A model generated the notes under the pieces. It was not told the DNA's origin, made no database searches, and was given only the letters and a program-made list of their open reading frames with translations. DNA of 64,000 nt. Source: Panax quinquefolius (Eukaryota > Streptophyta > Magnoliopsida > Apiales > Araliaceae). The translations under genes and the position numbers were made by a program. Shown here piece by piece: positions 21,828-33,445 of this stretch (position 1 is the stretch's first letter; each line of letters starts with the position of its first letter). Location: NCBI GenBank assembly GCA_020205615.1, contig CM035162.1:48020076-48084075 (forward strand), read 5' to 3'.

Positions 21828-21959
21828 CACTTAGATTCCTTCAAGACCTGCAGTCTTGGAACTTCTTATTTCACTTAGAACTCTTCAAGTCCAGCAGACT
21901 TGGAACTTCTTAGTTCACTTAGAACTCTTCAAGTCCAACAGACTTGGAACTTCTTACTT
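21828..21959 (-). repeat. 44-bp tandem repeat x3 with hairpins
   Basis: Exact 44-bp spacing at 21828, 21872 and 21916. Each unit contains TTCAAGTCCAGCAGACTTGGAA, an inverted repeat with a short loop. A diverged version stands at 59655-59768 in the second LTR; there the stems have changed on both sides (CAAGGCTAGTAGCCTTGG). Confidence 0.9.
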
Positions 21960-22085
21960 CACTTAGTGATAGTTGAGTTCTTGAATGGTGCTACTCAGTT
22001 GCCGTTAATCTTGTGTTCGAAAGAACTGAGTAGCTGAGCAAGCTTTCTTTACAGATCGTAGAGTTGAGCGTTGAGTGTTCTTCAG

Positions 22086-22096
22086 CTTTTTATAGT
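22086..22096 (-). promoter_or_regulatory. TATA box of the SIRE-like LTR
   Basis: Minus-strand ACTATAAAAAGCTGAA, about 560 bases before the LTR end. Confidence 0.55.
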
Positions 22097-22172
22097 GTGC
22101 TTGCTTGCCCCTTACATCTGTATCTGATTTGCATATAAGGTGCCTTTGAAATATGTCCGTTTAAAAGAATCA

Positions 22173-22213
22173 TGTTAGTTCCCAGAGGGTACACAATCGA
22201 TCTAGAGGGGGGG
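22173..22213 (-). repeat. second SIRE-like LTR, terminal 41 bp
   Basis: TGTTAGTTCCCAGAGGGTACACAATCG... matches the terminus at 21524. It sits inside the first SIRE LTR, with AATCA to its left as one half of a TSD. It is interrupted after its G-run by Athila 2 and resumes at 59327-62019. Confidence 0.85.
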
Positions 22214-23795
22214 TGTTGCCTCTTTTTTATTTCTAACAAAAGATCTCTAACTCATGCAAATATACATGTGTCAACAAGCAATACAGAGTAAGTCGAGTAT
22301 CGATCCACATGGAAAATTGCTAAATTAAATTATTATGCATCAACTCTATCACTAAATTTATATGCTTAAACTAACAATTGTGATTGTGATTGAAATTACC
22401 TAAGAATCAAATAATAACTAAGATAAGAATGATAATATAATAAATCAAATCTGGAGATAATGGGATCCTAACTTCATTTAATAATTCATCTAATTACCAC
22501 CATCATGCAAAATTGCTCACATATCAAAGCAAAGTAGCCAAGGGCACTAATGTAGACATAACCATTTTTCAATATATTATGACCCACTTACATAACATCT
22601 ACATGCAATAGAAACCATGTAATCATCAATAAAACCAAAATCACTATATGTCTATGTGAAATTGCAATAATATTGAATTTAAGCATAAACCCTTATTTAA
22701 CTCGTGCAGTGAAACAATATATGTCTATCTAATTCACGAAATACCAAGCTAAGCAAAACAGCCCCATATACGCATGTTATAATGATTACAATCCATACCC
22801 GCATGATATTTTTCAATTCCATACAAGTACTAAAATGAATGGTGATTAATCATTCACGCATGCAAATCAACCATGATAGAAATTCCTTATAATATGTAAA
22901 ATAATCCAGCAGTCAAGCAATCAATTAAACTACATATTAAAATCCGTTAGAATACCATAATGGAGTTTAGTTCATAACTGAACCAAAAGCCATTATGGGA
23001 TCGAAGCAAAACATGGATAATAAACAATCAATTGAGAGAGAGAGGATCGAATCGATCAAACCCAATCATCGACACAATCCAATAAGTAACGCTTCAATTC
23101 GCATTAAAATCCAAAGAAAAGAAATGTGAGTCTTCCACAGTTATTGAAAATCCAAAGAAGAAGTAGAAAATATGAAGTTTTGGCATAGTTCTACGTTGGA
23201 ATCCTCTCAACGTGTAAAAACCCTAGTTTTGTTATCAAAAACACGTAAAAACTCTGAATAATTCGTCTGACACCAGTCAGAATTGTTTTTAACCAATTCC
23301 AACTCTTAAAATTAAAAATTAAAATAAAACAGATCAGCAGCTTCATGCATCGCGCGCGGGTGTGCGATCCTCCTTTGTATTCTTCGCGCTGGCGCGCGTG
23401 TGTAAAGTCTGGCTAAACCGAGTGATCGTGCGGGCACACGAGTTTAGATCTATGTAGTCATACGGCCGCTGACTTCCTGCGAGTTTGGATTTTTGGTTTT
23501 TCTTCTTTGTTGCTGCTCATCCTGCTTTGCCATTGCATCTTTGTCATCTCACTTTTCCTTCATCCATTCTCATTTGAATATTTCCACTTGTTCCTTGCGT
23601 CATGTGTCCATTAGCCTCATGCCATCTAACATCACCAAATTATGCCATATCCTGCACTTTTGCACCAAAGGGAGTTCTAAGTACATGCAATGCAAAATAA
23701 ACAAAATGCAACTAAAAACACACTAAAATGTACTTAAGATAGGCGTAGTTCGCGTGAATTGATATCCGATAAGTAGGTATAAAACCCACTTATCA
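22214..23795 (-). repeat. 3' LTR of Athila 2 (1582 bp)
   Basis: On the minus strand TGATAAGTGGG (23795) to GAGGCAACA (22214). Its first 660 bases match the fragment at 58664-59326. It contains a GC-rich CGCGCG patch at 23345-23465, at the position corresponding to the GC cluster of the Athila 1 LTR. Confidence 0.88.
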
Positions 23796-23812
23796 AATAC
23801 CCCCAAACTTGA
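23796..23812 (-). other. polypurine tract of Athila 2
   Basis: Minus-strand AAGTTTGGGGGTATT directly before the 3' LTR start. Confidence 0.85.
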
Positions 23813-24973
23813 ACTGTTGTTTTTCCTCAAGAAATGCATACACATAAAACACTGAAAATGCAACTACATGTTATGCAACTAAATCGTGATGCAAACAAGT
23901 CTCACATTGTTCCAGCCATAACAGAATTATAGTCCAAAATGCCTCAGCGAATTATCCAGATTCAAGAATACAAATTCAAACTGAACTATAGGCATAATAT
24001 CATACACTCAGATAATTCTCATAAGCTATAGAGATGTTGTGTGTGTGTGTGTTGTGTTCACCAAAACTTGATTTAAGCAAAGAATACACATGCTAAACTG
24101 CTCAAAATAGAAAATTGCAGTCTAAATCAAGACTATGTATACTTATTCAACAAAGACTGTTCCAACATATCAAAATAAACTAAGGTTCAACAATGGGCTT
24201 AACTGCTTTATTGCTACTCACGAGGGCGATTTTCGCTATATCCCGCGGTGTTTATTGCTAATTTTTCTTCTTTTTCCTTTTTTTTCTTTCACATGACTAT
24301 GCAATGCCTCATTCCATTAGGTAACACTGCTACCCCTTAGCGAGCTTTCAACCAACGACTCCCAGACCATGAAAGACCTTAGGGCGCTAGGTGTTAAGAT
24401 ACCCCTATGGGCGTACTTACTCAAGTAGCTAGGGCCCCGAAATAAAACTAGCCACGTTATTGCTATTTGTTTTTTTTTATACATAGCATACCCATGTTTT
24501 CCCAATGTTTGAATATCAATGTTTTAAACAGTCTAAGTTCATTTTCCATATATTTCCCTTTTTAAAACTGCATTTTCTATCAAGCAATGCCACACATAAT
24601 TCTTATACCTATAAGTGATTGTGAACACGTCCGTGCAAACCAAAAGCATCTAAACAGCAACATGAATTTCATCGTGTAAAACATTATAATTAGGTTCATG
24701 TTATCCAAATTGCTCAACAATCCTTCAAAATTCACTATCATCATCGGCTAGGCAAAATTTCAATATAACAAGACTTTGTGAGACATGCAAACTGAACATA
24801 CACACATACTAAAAAAAAATTTTGACAAGCAAACTACTATATGCAACATAGACATGCAAAATGCAAACTAAACATGCAAATACTAAATGCAACTATACTA
24901 CCATCCCAATACCCCCAAACTTATAATATTTAATGTCCCAGTGAATCAAGGTAAAGGGTTAAAGAAAACTCCC
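23813..24973 (-). other. 3' non-coding region of Athila 2
   Basis: No ORF or domain was recognised. It is the counterpart of 18091-19031 in Athila 1. Includes a short GT run near 24036-24056. Confidence 0.7.
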
Positions 24974-25269
24974 CTAGTGCTCAGCTGCACCACCCTCCTC
25001 GGGTGGTGAATCTGGTGGTGGATATGGCACAGATGTCCCGACTGAGGCCACTAAAGCGTTGTCCCTTCTAGTGCGAATGCCTCCGCCAACGACCACGTGA
25101 AACCCGTAGCAAACGCTACGAAGTTATCGTATATGGCATCAACCTTACGCTCTAACCTTCGAAGCTGTCGATCCCCAGTAGCAGTGGTAGCTTGAGTAGA
25201 TGGTCCTGCTTCATCAGTTTGCGAGGGCTGATGTGGTGGCTCAAGGAATGTGGGCTGAATGATAAAACC
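24974..25269 (-). pseudogene. Athila 2 env-like ORF, C-terminal part
   Basis: Directly continues the frame ending at 33446: the codons ...HPRGR | GFIIQPTFLEPPHQ read through when the inserted element and one TSD copy are removed. It aligns with SHPRGECYIMIRQPSPP in Athila 1. A frameshift near the end leads to a Pro-rich acidic tail (PPPDSPPEEGG) and a TAG at 24974-24976, in parallel with the acidic tail of Athila 1. Confidence 0.8.
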
Positions 25270-25274
25270 TCTTC

Positions 25275-27187
25275 TGTGACGTCCCGAAATTGATGCCTTT
25301 GCATCTTTAACTCGTATACATCACGATTCCATTTCCTTCCAAACATACGTCATTATATAACTAAATATAATAACATATATTCTAAAATCCCAGGTTCTCA
25401 AAACCTTAGAACCTCTTTCATTAAAAATAATGATAATTACATTATTCTTTACATCTTACACGAATGACTTTCATCCGCCACCAAGGATTCATAACTGTTT
25501 ATTAAACTAGTCTAAAGTTTAATTCTATCATTCTATATTACAAGTCTTCGCTTGCTCTTCACGCACATTCACATACTGAATGGAACTTCATTTAGATTCC
25601 ACTCAACATGATCTTTATGGGATCCTTAAGTTCTTTCTAACATCGTTCGCTGAAAATGTTTTTCATTTAAAGCAAGTGTGAGCATTCAATTGCCCAGCAA
25701 GTCATAATAGTTGAACAAACAACTTCAAGAGTTTAAACATTTTTCAGAACTTCGATAATCGAACAAAGGTTATGAAGCAGCTTGAATAATAGGAATAGTC
25801 TCGATTCCTATCATCTTAAACATTCATGACATACTCTTTAAACTACTTTCATTCTTCTACCTTTTTCCATACATATCCTGTCTGGCTAGAATCATTAGCA
25901 CAGACTTAACAATAGCGGTTCATGTATAAACCGAGCATACTTGTATTGAACAGCTCAATCATAGAACAGTTCATCTCAAAGAAACACCGAATTGTTCAAA
26001 TTGTGGCACAAGGCCTCATACGTTCTACCACCTTGTACAAATATCACACATTCGCACACAGACAGAACTTCTCAAGTTCAACATCTGAGAAGTTTAAGAA
26101 ACTAGCATTCATATAATATGACTAAAGTTAGGAAACTTGCCTTACGCATAGCTACAACTTATAGTTTATGTTGAACTGCTCATTCCAAATCCCTATATAA
26201 AACATAAGGAAATCACGCGTACACCAATTAGTTATATACTTGACTTACACATTGGTTTACTTAACTTTACTTCTTAGGGCTCACGCTCTTGTAATCTAAG
26301 CTTACGCCACTAACTTTCTTCTACCGGTTTACGGCTTCATGACATACGGAGATGTCTTAACTTAACACGTTCATCATCTTTGATGATTTACATTCTTACC
26401 TTCTTCTTATTGGGTTGCCCCATTGGTTATTACCCATCCGTTTACCCATTGGTTCGATCCGCGATTTCTTTTCTTGGTTTGGGCCCTAATTCTTATTGGG
26501 CCTTTCTTGGGCTTGATTTCATAAATCATTGGGCTTGACATAATCCAAGTCCAATTGGATTCTACAAAGTCCATGAACTCAAAGTCCATTAAGACTAGTC
26601 ATATTCTACGCATTCCATTCTCGTATTCTCGTATTCTCATAATCTCTTCGTATTTAGCTCGTACGATATTCGTATTATACGTCGGACTAATCTTCATACT
26701 ACACTCGTATAATAACTCGTATCATTCTCGTATTTCTCACGCATAATAACCCTAGTTATTATACGTACTTATTACATTCTCGGAACTCACTTTCCCTAAC
26801 CCTTAGGTTTTGAGTCCGCAGGCGAAAACTTCGTTTTTGCCATAACTAAAATATTATTGAATATTCCATCACGTCTCAAGATTTTACGTAATAAATAACT
26901 TCTCAGAATTTCAAAATAAATTTCCGAGCAGAAACGGGTGAATAGTGCCTATTTCGTCTTTTTCCCCGAAAAATATTTTGTTCCCAGAAAACTTTCATTT
27001 TCGTCTTGAAAATTCTTACTCGTTAAATCTAGCTCATAGCCAGAATGCTCCCGACTTATAATCATTCTAGGCTATAGAACGATTAATAAACACATAACAT
27101 ATAATAGTATTAATAAAAATTCATTTTATTAATAACAAATTCTTTAAACCTAAATTCTGGATAATCCCAAAATTCCAGGTTGTCACA
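25275..27187 (-). repeat. 3' LTR with a 2.7-kb internal deletion
   Basis: 25275-26410 matches 28841-29979, and 26411-27187 matches 32672-33445. The bases corresponding to 29980-32671 are missing, with at most a single T shared at the joint. The TATA region at 32517 lies just inside the absent segment. Confidence 0.92.
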
Positions 27188-28840
27188 TTCTTCCCTCCTT
27201 ATAAAAATTCCGTCCTCGGAATTTCTTAAACCACACCCTTACCCGGGTCATCACATTCTTCCCTTCTTCACAGAATTTTGTCCTCAAAATTTTTATCTTA
27301 CTCTTCTTCTCAACTTCTCTTCAAAGAAGTTCTTATCTTTCCATCATTCCTAACCTCCATAACCTATTAAGAATCATGAAGTAGAAGGAATAGCGAGGAA
27401 TATAAAATATCCTCTCAAAATATTTCATACTTTTGCTGAGGGGTCAATTGACCATGAACTCTTGCTAGGTTAAACAGCCTTTCGCCGTAAACCTTTCTTT
27501 CCAAGGTAAGTTTACAATCACAGAGAAAGTAAACCACCTCTTTCCATATGTAGGTGATCAGCCTACCATATATCCCCATTTAGGGGTATGTTCACCTCAG
27601 ACTTAATACCAAAAAATTTGGATATCTCTTGAAACATTCGTCTAGTCAAATCAATTTACATCGACTACTTCTTTAAATTATTTTCAAAACGTTTCATGAT
27701 GTCATGATATCGTACTCTTCACAGTACGTTGAGGACTTCGTCAATTTATGACTTCGTCATTATACATCATACCATAGCGGTTTTTTGATCCTAAGATCAC
27801 ATCCCACCATGTTCAATTGCATTAACAACTCCATCTTTTTACCATCCTTGCATCAAATGCACGAATGATATAAAATTCCTTTTGATATTTTTAAATCAAC
27901 TTCTGTCTAGCCGAAGCAATTGGCATAGACATACAAAGCATAGCTCTTTTAAAATCAATTAGTTCAAAAAGTTGAACCAATCCTTCTTTTTTAGAATGTA
28001 CATTTTAGCACGATTTGAATAAACTTCGAAATCTAGCATAGCTAGAGGATTTGGAATTTCGTATTCTCCATCTTCTTTCATTGTCTTACTGCGACAATAC
28101 TTAAACTTCTCTAGCACCTTTAATGCTAAGTCTACTGAAAATACATCGTTTTTAGTCTAAACATCTCTATACCATAGTACAGTCCATCAACTTACCACAC
28201 ATTATGAGTTCAAGAACTTTCCACAGTAATATGAGTTTAAGAACATCCAGACAGACCTTAGGCGTCCATTCGCTGAAACATTCAAAAACATAACATATTA
28301 TTATGAGTCACGAACTTACCATAAGTATGAGTTTCAAGAACTCGCACCTACCTTATCATTCTCTACCTATCGAGAATATACATGAGAAAAGATTCACCTT
28401 CTCGTCATATACATCTCAATAGCGCGACCAATTCCAATGATTATCATTGTACTAAACTGAGTAGTTGTTACACCAAAGCACAAACCTCTGCCTATAACAA
28501 AGGTTCATACAACTCAGCCATCACATGAGTCCTCAATTGAAATCTTACAACTTCTAAATTTCTCTTTACTTAATACGAATTTTCTTTAATTCGTATGCTA
28601 ACCTTTACAACTCAATCTAAGTTCTTCTTACTGTACTACTTCGTAGTACCTTTCATTCATAGCATTAGCTATAAATCATTCATCGTTTAACAGCTCATCT
28701 GTTACTACGATTCACTATGATCACGTGGTGAACTTCTTCCTTCATCGTTTAACTCAACGATTTTCTTATCCTCTTCTCTACGATTATAGTCTTTGGTATA
28801 CATACCTAAGAGTTATAACCTATAGCTTTGATACCTCTTC
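27188..28840 (-). other. non-coding interior of the LARD-like element
   Basis: There is no ORF with recognisable gag, protease, RT or integrase. Next to the 3' LTR the motif CATTCTTCCCTCCTTATAAA, including the polypurine tract, occurs twice in related form (27184-27230 and 27250-27290). At the other end lies the primer site (minus-strand GGTATCAAAGCTATA, 28821-28835). Confidence 0.8.
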
Positions 28841-31800
28841 TGTGACGCCCCGAAATCCGGTCTACTTTCAGACCCGGACTCCGTACATCACGATTCCATT
28901 TCCTTCCAAACATACGTCATTATATAACTAAATATAATAACATATATTCTCAAATCCCAGGTTCTCGAAACCTTAGAACCTCTTTCATTACAAATAATGA
29001 TAATTACATTATTCTTTACATCTTACCGAGTGACTTTCATCTGCCACCAAGGATTCATAACTGTTTATTAAACTAGTCTATAGTTTAATTCTATCATTCT
29101 ATATTACATGTCTTCGCTTGCTCTTCACGCACATTCACATACTGAATGGCACTTCGTCTGGATACCGCTCAGCTTGATCTTTACGGGATCCTTAAGTTCT
29201 TTCTAACATCGTTCGCTGAAAATGTTTTTCATTTAAAGCAAGTGTGAGCATTCAATTGCCCAGTAAGTCATAATAGTTGAACAAACAACTTCAAGAGTTT
29301 AAACATTTTTCAGAACTTTGATAACCGAACAAAGGTTATGAAGCATCTTGAATAATAGGAATAGTCTCGATTCCTATCATCTTAAACATTCATGACATAC
29401 TCTTTACACTACTTTCATTCTTCTACCTTTTTCCATACATATCCTGTCTGGCTAGAATCATTAACACAGACTTAACGATAGCGGTTCATGTATAAACCGA
29501 GCATACTTGTATTGAATGAATCTATCATCATAGAACGATTCATCTCAAAGAAACAATCAAGTGTTCAAATTATGGCATAAGGCCTCATCGTTCTACCACC
29601 TTGTACAAATATCACACATTCAAGACACGCATGTAACTTCTCAAGTTCAACATCTGAGAAGTTTAAGAAACTAGCATTCATATAGTATGACTGAAGTTAG
29701 GAAACTTGCCTTACGCACAGCTACAGATTACAGTTTACGCTGAACTGCTCATTCCAAATCCCTATATAACACATAAGGAAATCACACGTACAATAATTAG
29801 TCATATACTTGACTTACACATTGGTTTACTTAACTTTACTTCTTAGGGTTCGCGCTCTTGTAATCTAAGCTTACGCGACTAACTTTCTTCTACCGATTTA
29901 CGGTTTCATGACATACGAAGTTGTCTTAACTTAACACGTTCATCATCTTTGATGATTTACATTATTACCTTCTTCTTATAAATTTTCTAGGACACAGCGT
30001 ACATCGCTTCTCTGCTAGTAGTCCATATGGTACTCTGAGTGGTTTCCCACAAACAACCAACAAACAAGTTCCCGTCTCATCTACACTGCCCACACAGTGA
30101 GTTAGATCGGTTGCCAGTTTTTTATATACCTTCGCTCTATGAAGGAATTGTTTAGCCTAGCTCCCATATGTCAATTATCAAAGTTACGTTTGTACCACAA
30201 CCTAACTTCTCTTAACTTATACGAACCATTAAACTATAATGTTCGTTAAGTCAAATTCTTATTTCTTACGGCTTTCTGGCAACTAAATGCCATACCTCGT
30301 GATTCATTTCTTATCGCCTAAGTCATACACCTTTTGTATACTCGAAACGATCATTCAATGTCAATACTATAAGGTCATAGCATTAAACATTTCATATGAA
30401 CTTATTTATAACTTACAACGTCCAGTTCCTTCAACTCGGAACGTTTATCCATGTTATACTTATTAACTCGGCTTCTTAACGTTATACGTTATTATCTTTA
30501 ACTCAGTTTCTTCACCGTTCACGGTTAAATCTTAGTCTTCATTACCTTACAGCCAAACCATACACGGAGTGTAGGTTCTGCCCGTTTAATATTCACTTAC
30601 ACTCAACCCTTACGTTTGTTAAAGTGTTCAACGCTTACTTCATTCTAACATTCTCTATCCGACTCATACTCGGACTTTCTTTAATCTTATTACCGTTCGT
30701 TGCGGCTTTCCTTGATAAATAATATCTTACTTACTACCTTCATCAACGTCTAAGTCATACTACCATTGTACACTTAGAACGTTCGTCCAACTCGAATACT
30801 ATTCACTAGGATCGTTTATGTATTCGGCATTCACTTTGCTCGTCTCTTAATCTCTCATTCAACCTTCGCTCAAGGTTTTATTTGCTTTCATCGTTATTCA
30901 ACCCATGAACCCCATGTTCATTATTCTTTCTTAATGTCGAAGCCATACTATTCGTTGTATGCTAAGACCGATCGTTCATTGCAACAACGTTGCGTTCACA
31001 ACATCTATACGCTTTACCCTTATCTCTCATTACCATGACATAACATCGGAATGTTATTCATTACCTTCATCACTCAACGTCCAAGGAATCACAATCATAG
31101 CAATCCCTCACGTTCGTTCATTACGACTATGGTCCCCGGATATCGATTACGTAATCTGCGTTTGCATTCTTTTAGTCTCGTTTAATCTTGCACATCCCCC
31201 AGTATTTGAGAAATAAAAATCTCATTTCTGGGCATTGCCTGCACCAAAGGTCATGCTTATACATTCCTCCTCTCTCTCTCGCGTTGCAAATACGACCTAC
31301 TCTACCTTCTTCCTTGTCCAGCGCCATGCTTGCGCTAAACCCTTTGTTATCTCTCGTCTTTGGCGCCAGCTTAACAGATGCTAAGCCCAAGCTCGTGACA
31401 AGGCCTACTTTCACTTCTCAAAGGTTTGCATGCCACGAGCAAAAACCCTAGAAAAGTTTTCTAAGTGTTAAGTCAAGTTTGAGACGTGTACTTCGCGATC
31501 ACATAACTTCTTCGTTATAACTCGGAACGAGGTCGTTCTAAAGCCATTTTCTTCGTTATCTTACATACTTTAACCTCCATCGAGAAGAATTTTATTCTAA
31601 CTCCATTACGTGTCATTCGATTGGCTTAATCTTCACCCTTCTTTCATTTTACATTTTTAACGTTCGGAACTTGTTCGTTCTTGAGTCCACGACTCACGTT
31701 TTCTACATTCTCTTACTTTATTATGAAACCCTACACGTTCGGGTTCATTTACTAACTTTCTAATTCTCATTCGTCTTTTACAAAAATTTCGCCATAACTT

Positions 31801-31879
31801 CGTTATAGCTCAATTTTAATCTGTTCTTCATGAACGTTTCTAACGTTCCTAACCAAGCAATAAGCAACTAACTTATACG

Positions 31880-31990
31880 CGATGATTTTAAACTTGTCCA
31901 TCAACAACAATTATCCTACGATGGTTTTAAACTTGTCCATCAACAACAATTATCCTACGATGGTTTTAAATTTGTCCATCAAAAACATTC
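31880..31990 (-). repeat. 39-bp tandem repeat, ~2.8 copies
   Basis: Unit CGATGGTTTTAAACTTGTCC... starts at 31880, 31919 and 31958, nearly identical between copies. Confidence 0.95.
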
Positions 31991-32445
31991 TTCATGTTAT
32001 TCGCGTTCTTCGTCCGTTCTTCATTTTAATCTATATTTTGGATTACGATTCTACTTTTTCTTGGAATTTGATGTTATAGAACAACATTCCTTACTTATTT
32101 CACCTACTCGTTCATAATATTCATTCGGATTGCTCAACATCCTCACAAATCTTATACTTCCTTAAGAAATTTACAACTAAACTTCTAATTCTTATTTCTT
32201 CGTTTTCTCATGATTTCAACTATATGAAATCATTTCTAACATCATCTTCTCCTTATTCTCATTAAGATATGTGTTAAACATATTTAACTTAAAGAAAATA
32301 TTAGAAGAAATTAGGGTTCGGATTACCGTTCTTCTTTAATCCTCTGCCGTTATACGAATCCGGCGCTTTGCAAGCTTTTCTATTTCACGATCACTTTTGA
32401 TCTGAGTATTCATGCTCACGCTCTTCCTCTTCCTCTCCCAACTGA

Positions 32446-32473
32446 GCTCTCTCTCTCTCTCTCTCTCTCTCTA
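32446..32473. repeat. CT microsatellite
   Basis: About 13 CT units, directly downstream of the TATA box on the minus strand. Confidence 0.9.
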
Positions 32474-32516
32474 GTGTAGGATTTTCAAAATCCTAGAAAA
32501 TGAAAATCTAGCTTTC

Positions 32517-32526
32517 TATTTATAGA
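32517..32526 (-). promoter_or_regulatory. TATA box of the LARD-like LTR
   Basis: Minus-strand TCTATAAATAG lies between inverted arms CTAGCTTT and AAAGCTAG (32508-32540). Upstream (32596-32636) is another inverted repeat, GCCACCAAGTAA/TTACTTGGTGGC. Confidence 0.6.
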
Positions 32527-33445
32527 AAACCAAAGCTAGGGCAATTTGGTCATTTCGTCCCTAACCTCCTTACTATTCCCACCTCCTCCAACACTTAGCC
32601 ACCAAGTAAACATGGCCTCCACCCTTACTTGGTGGCCAAGTGGCCGTCCCATATGCCCATGGGTCATCCCATGGGTTGCCCTATTGGTTATTACCCATCC
32701 GTTTATCCATCAGTTCGATCCGCGGTTTCTTTTCTTGGTTTGGGCCTTAACCCTAATTCTTATTGGGCCTTTCTTGGGCTTGATTTCACAAATCATTGGG
32801 CTTGACATAATCCAATCCAATTGGATTCTACAAAGTCCATGAACTAAAAGTCCATTAAGACTAGTCGTATTCTACGCATTCCATTCTCGTATTCTCGTAA
32901 TCTCTTCGTATTTAGCTCGTACGATATTCGTATTATACGTCGTACTAATATTCGTACTATACTCATATAATAACTCGTATCATTCTCATATTTCTCACGC
33001 ATAATAACCCTAGTTATTATACGTACTCATTACATTCTCGGAACTCACTTTCCCTAACCCTTAGGTTTTGAGTCCGTAGGCGAAAACTTCGTTTTTTCTA
33101 TAACTGAAATATTACTGAATATTCCATCACATCTCAAGATTTTACGTAATCAATAACTTCTCAGAATTTCAAAATATATTTCCGAGCAGAAATGGGTGAA
33201 TAGTGCCTATTTCGTCTTTTTCCCTGAAAAATATTTTGTTCCCGGAAAACTTTCATTTTCGTCTTGAAAATTCTTACTCTTTAAATCTAGCTCATAGCCA
33301 GAATCCTCCCGACTTATAATCATTCTAGGTTATAGAACGATTAATAAACACATAGCAAATAATAGTATTAATAAAAATTCATTTTATTAAAAACTAATTC
33401 TTTAAACCTAAATTCTGGATAATCCCAAAATTCTAGGTTGTCCCA

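Larger units (their letters stand above)
5818..22172 (-). mobile_element. SIRE-like Ty1/copia element, split by insertions
   Basis: The pieces in minus-strand order are LTR (22172-21524, 5' truncated by another LTR), primer site, gag N-terminus (21471-20844), and gag C-terminus with coiled-coil-rich tail (6829-5818). A Tat-like solo LTR at 6830-20843 separates the gag halves. Removing it restores the codon series for VQQLYGN, with TSD GAGTT on the plus strand. pol is not present: the element is cut at 5817. The SIRE assignment rests on gag sequence, primer site and LTR terminus TGTTAGTTCCCAGAGG. Confidence 0.85.
21524..22172 (-). repeat. 5' LTR of the SIRE-like element, truncated
   Basis: The 649 bases next to the primer site, ending (minus strand) in CCTCTGGGAACTAACCA. 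It is cut at 22173 by a second LTR of the same family. It contains a TATA box at 22086-22096 and three 44-bp hairpin-bearing repeats. Confidence 0.85.
25275..33445 (-). mobile_element. large non-coding LTR element (LARD-like)
   Basis: It has LTR termini TGTGACA.../...GGGACGTCACA type, a degenerate initiator-Met-type primer site at 28821-28835, a polypurine tract at 27188-27200 and TSD TCTTC at 25270-25274 and 33446-33450. Orientation is minus. LTRs are 4605 bp (28841-33445, 5') and 1913 bp (25275-27187, 3'); the latter lacks 2692 bp. The 1653-bp interior shows no gag or pol. Long LTRs and a non-coding interior fit the LARD class; the family name is not known to me. Confidence 0.9.
28841..33445 (-). 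repeat. full 5' LTR of the LARD-like element (4.6 kb)
   Basis: On the minus strand it starts TGGGACAACCTAG (33445; the partner LTR has TGTGACAACC, so one terminal base pair has changed) and ends GGGGCGTCACA (28841). It contains a TATA box at 32517, a CT microsatellite at 32446-32473 and a 39-bp tandem repeat. The ORFs across it (for example 30959-31451) show no known domain. Confidence 0.9.

Noticed and set aside
21828..21959. Regularly spaced repeats considered as a CRISPR array
   Set aside because: Units are tandem without unique spacers, in a plant LTR.
30959..31451. ORFs of 80-87 codons on both strands
   Set aside because: Inside the non-coding long LTR, mutually overlapping, no recognisable family.
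33368..33445. Extension of the Athila env-like frame to 33368
   Set aside because: These codons are the inserted LTR; the true continuation is at 25269.
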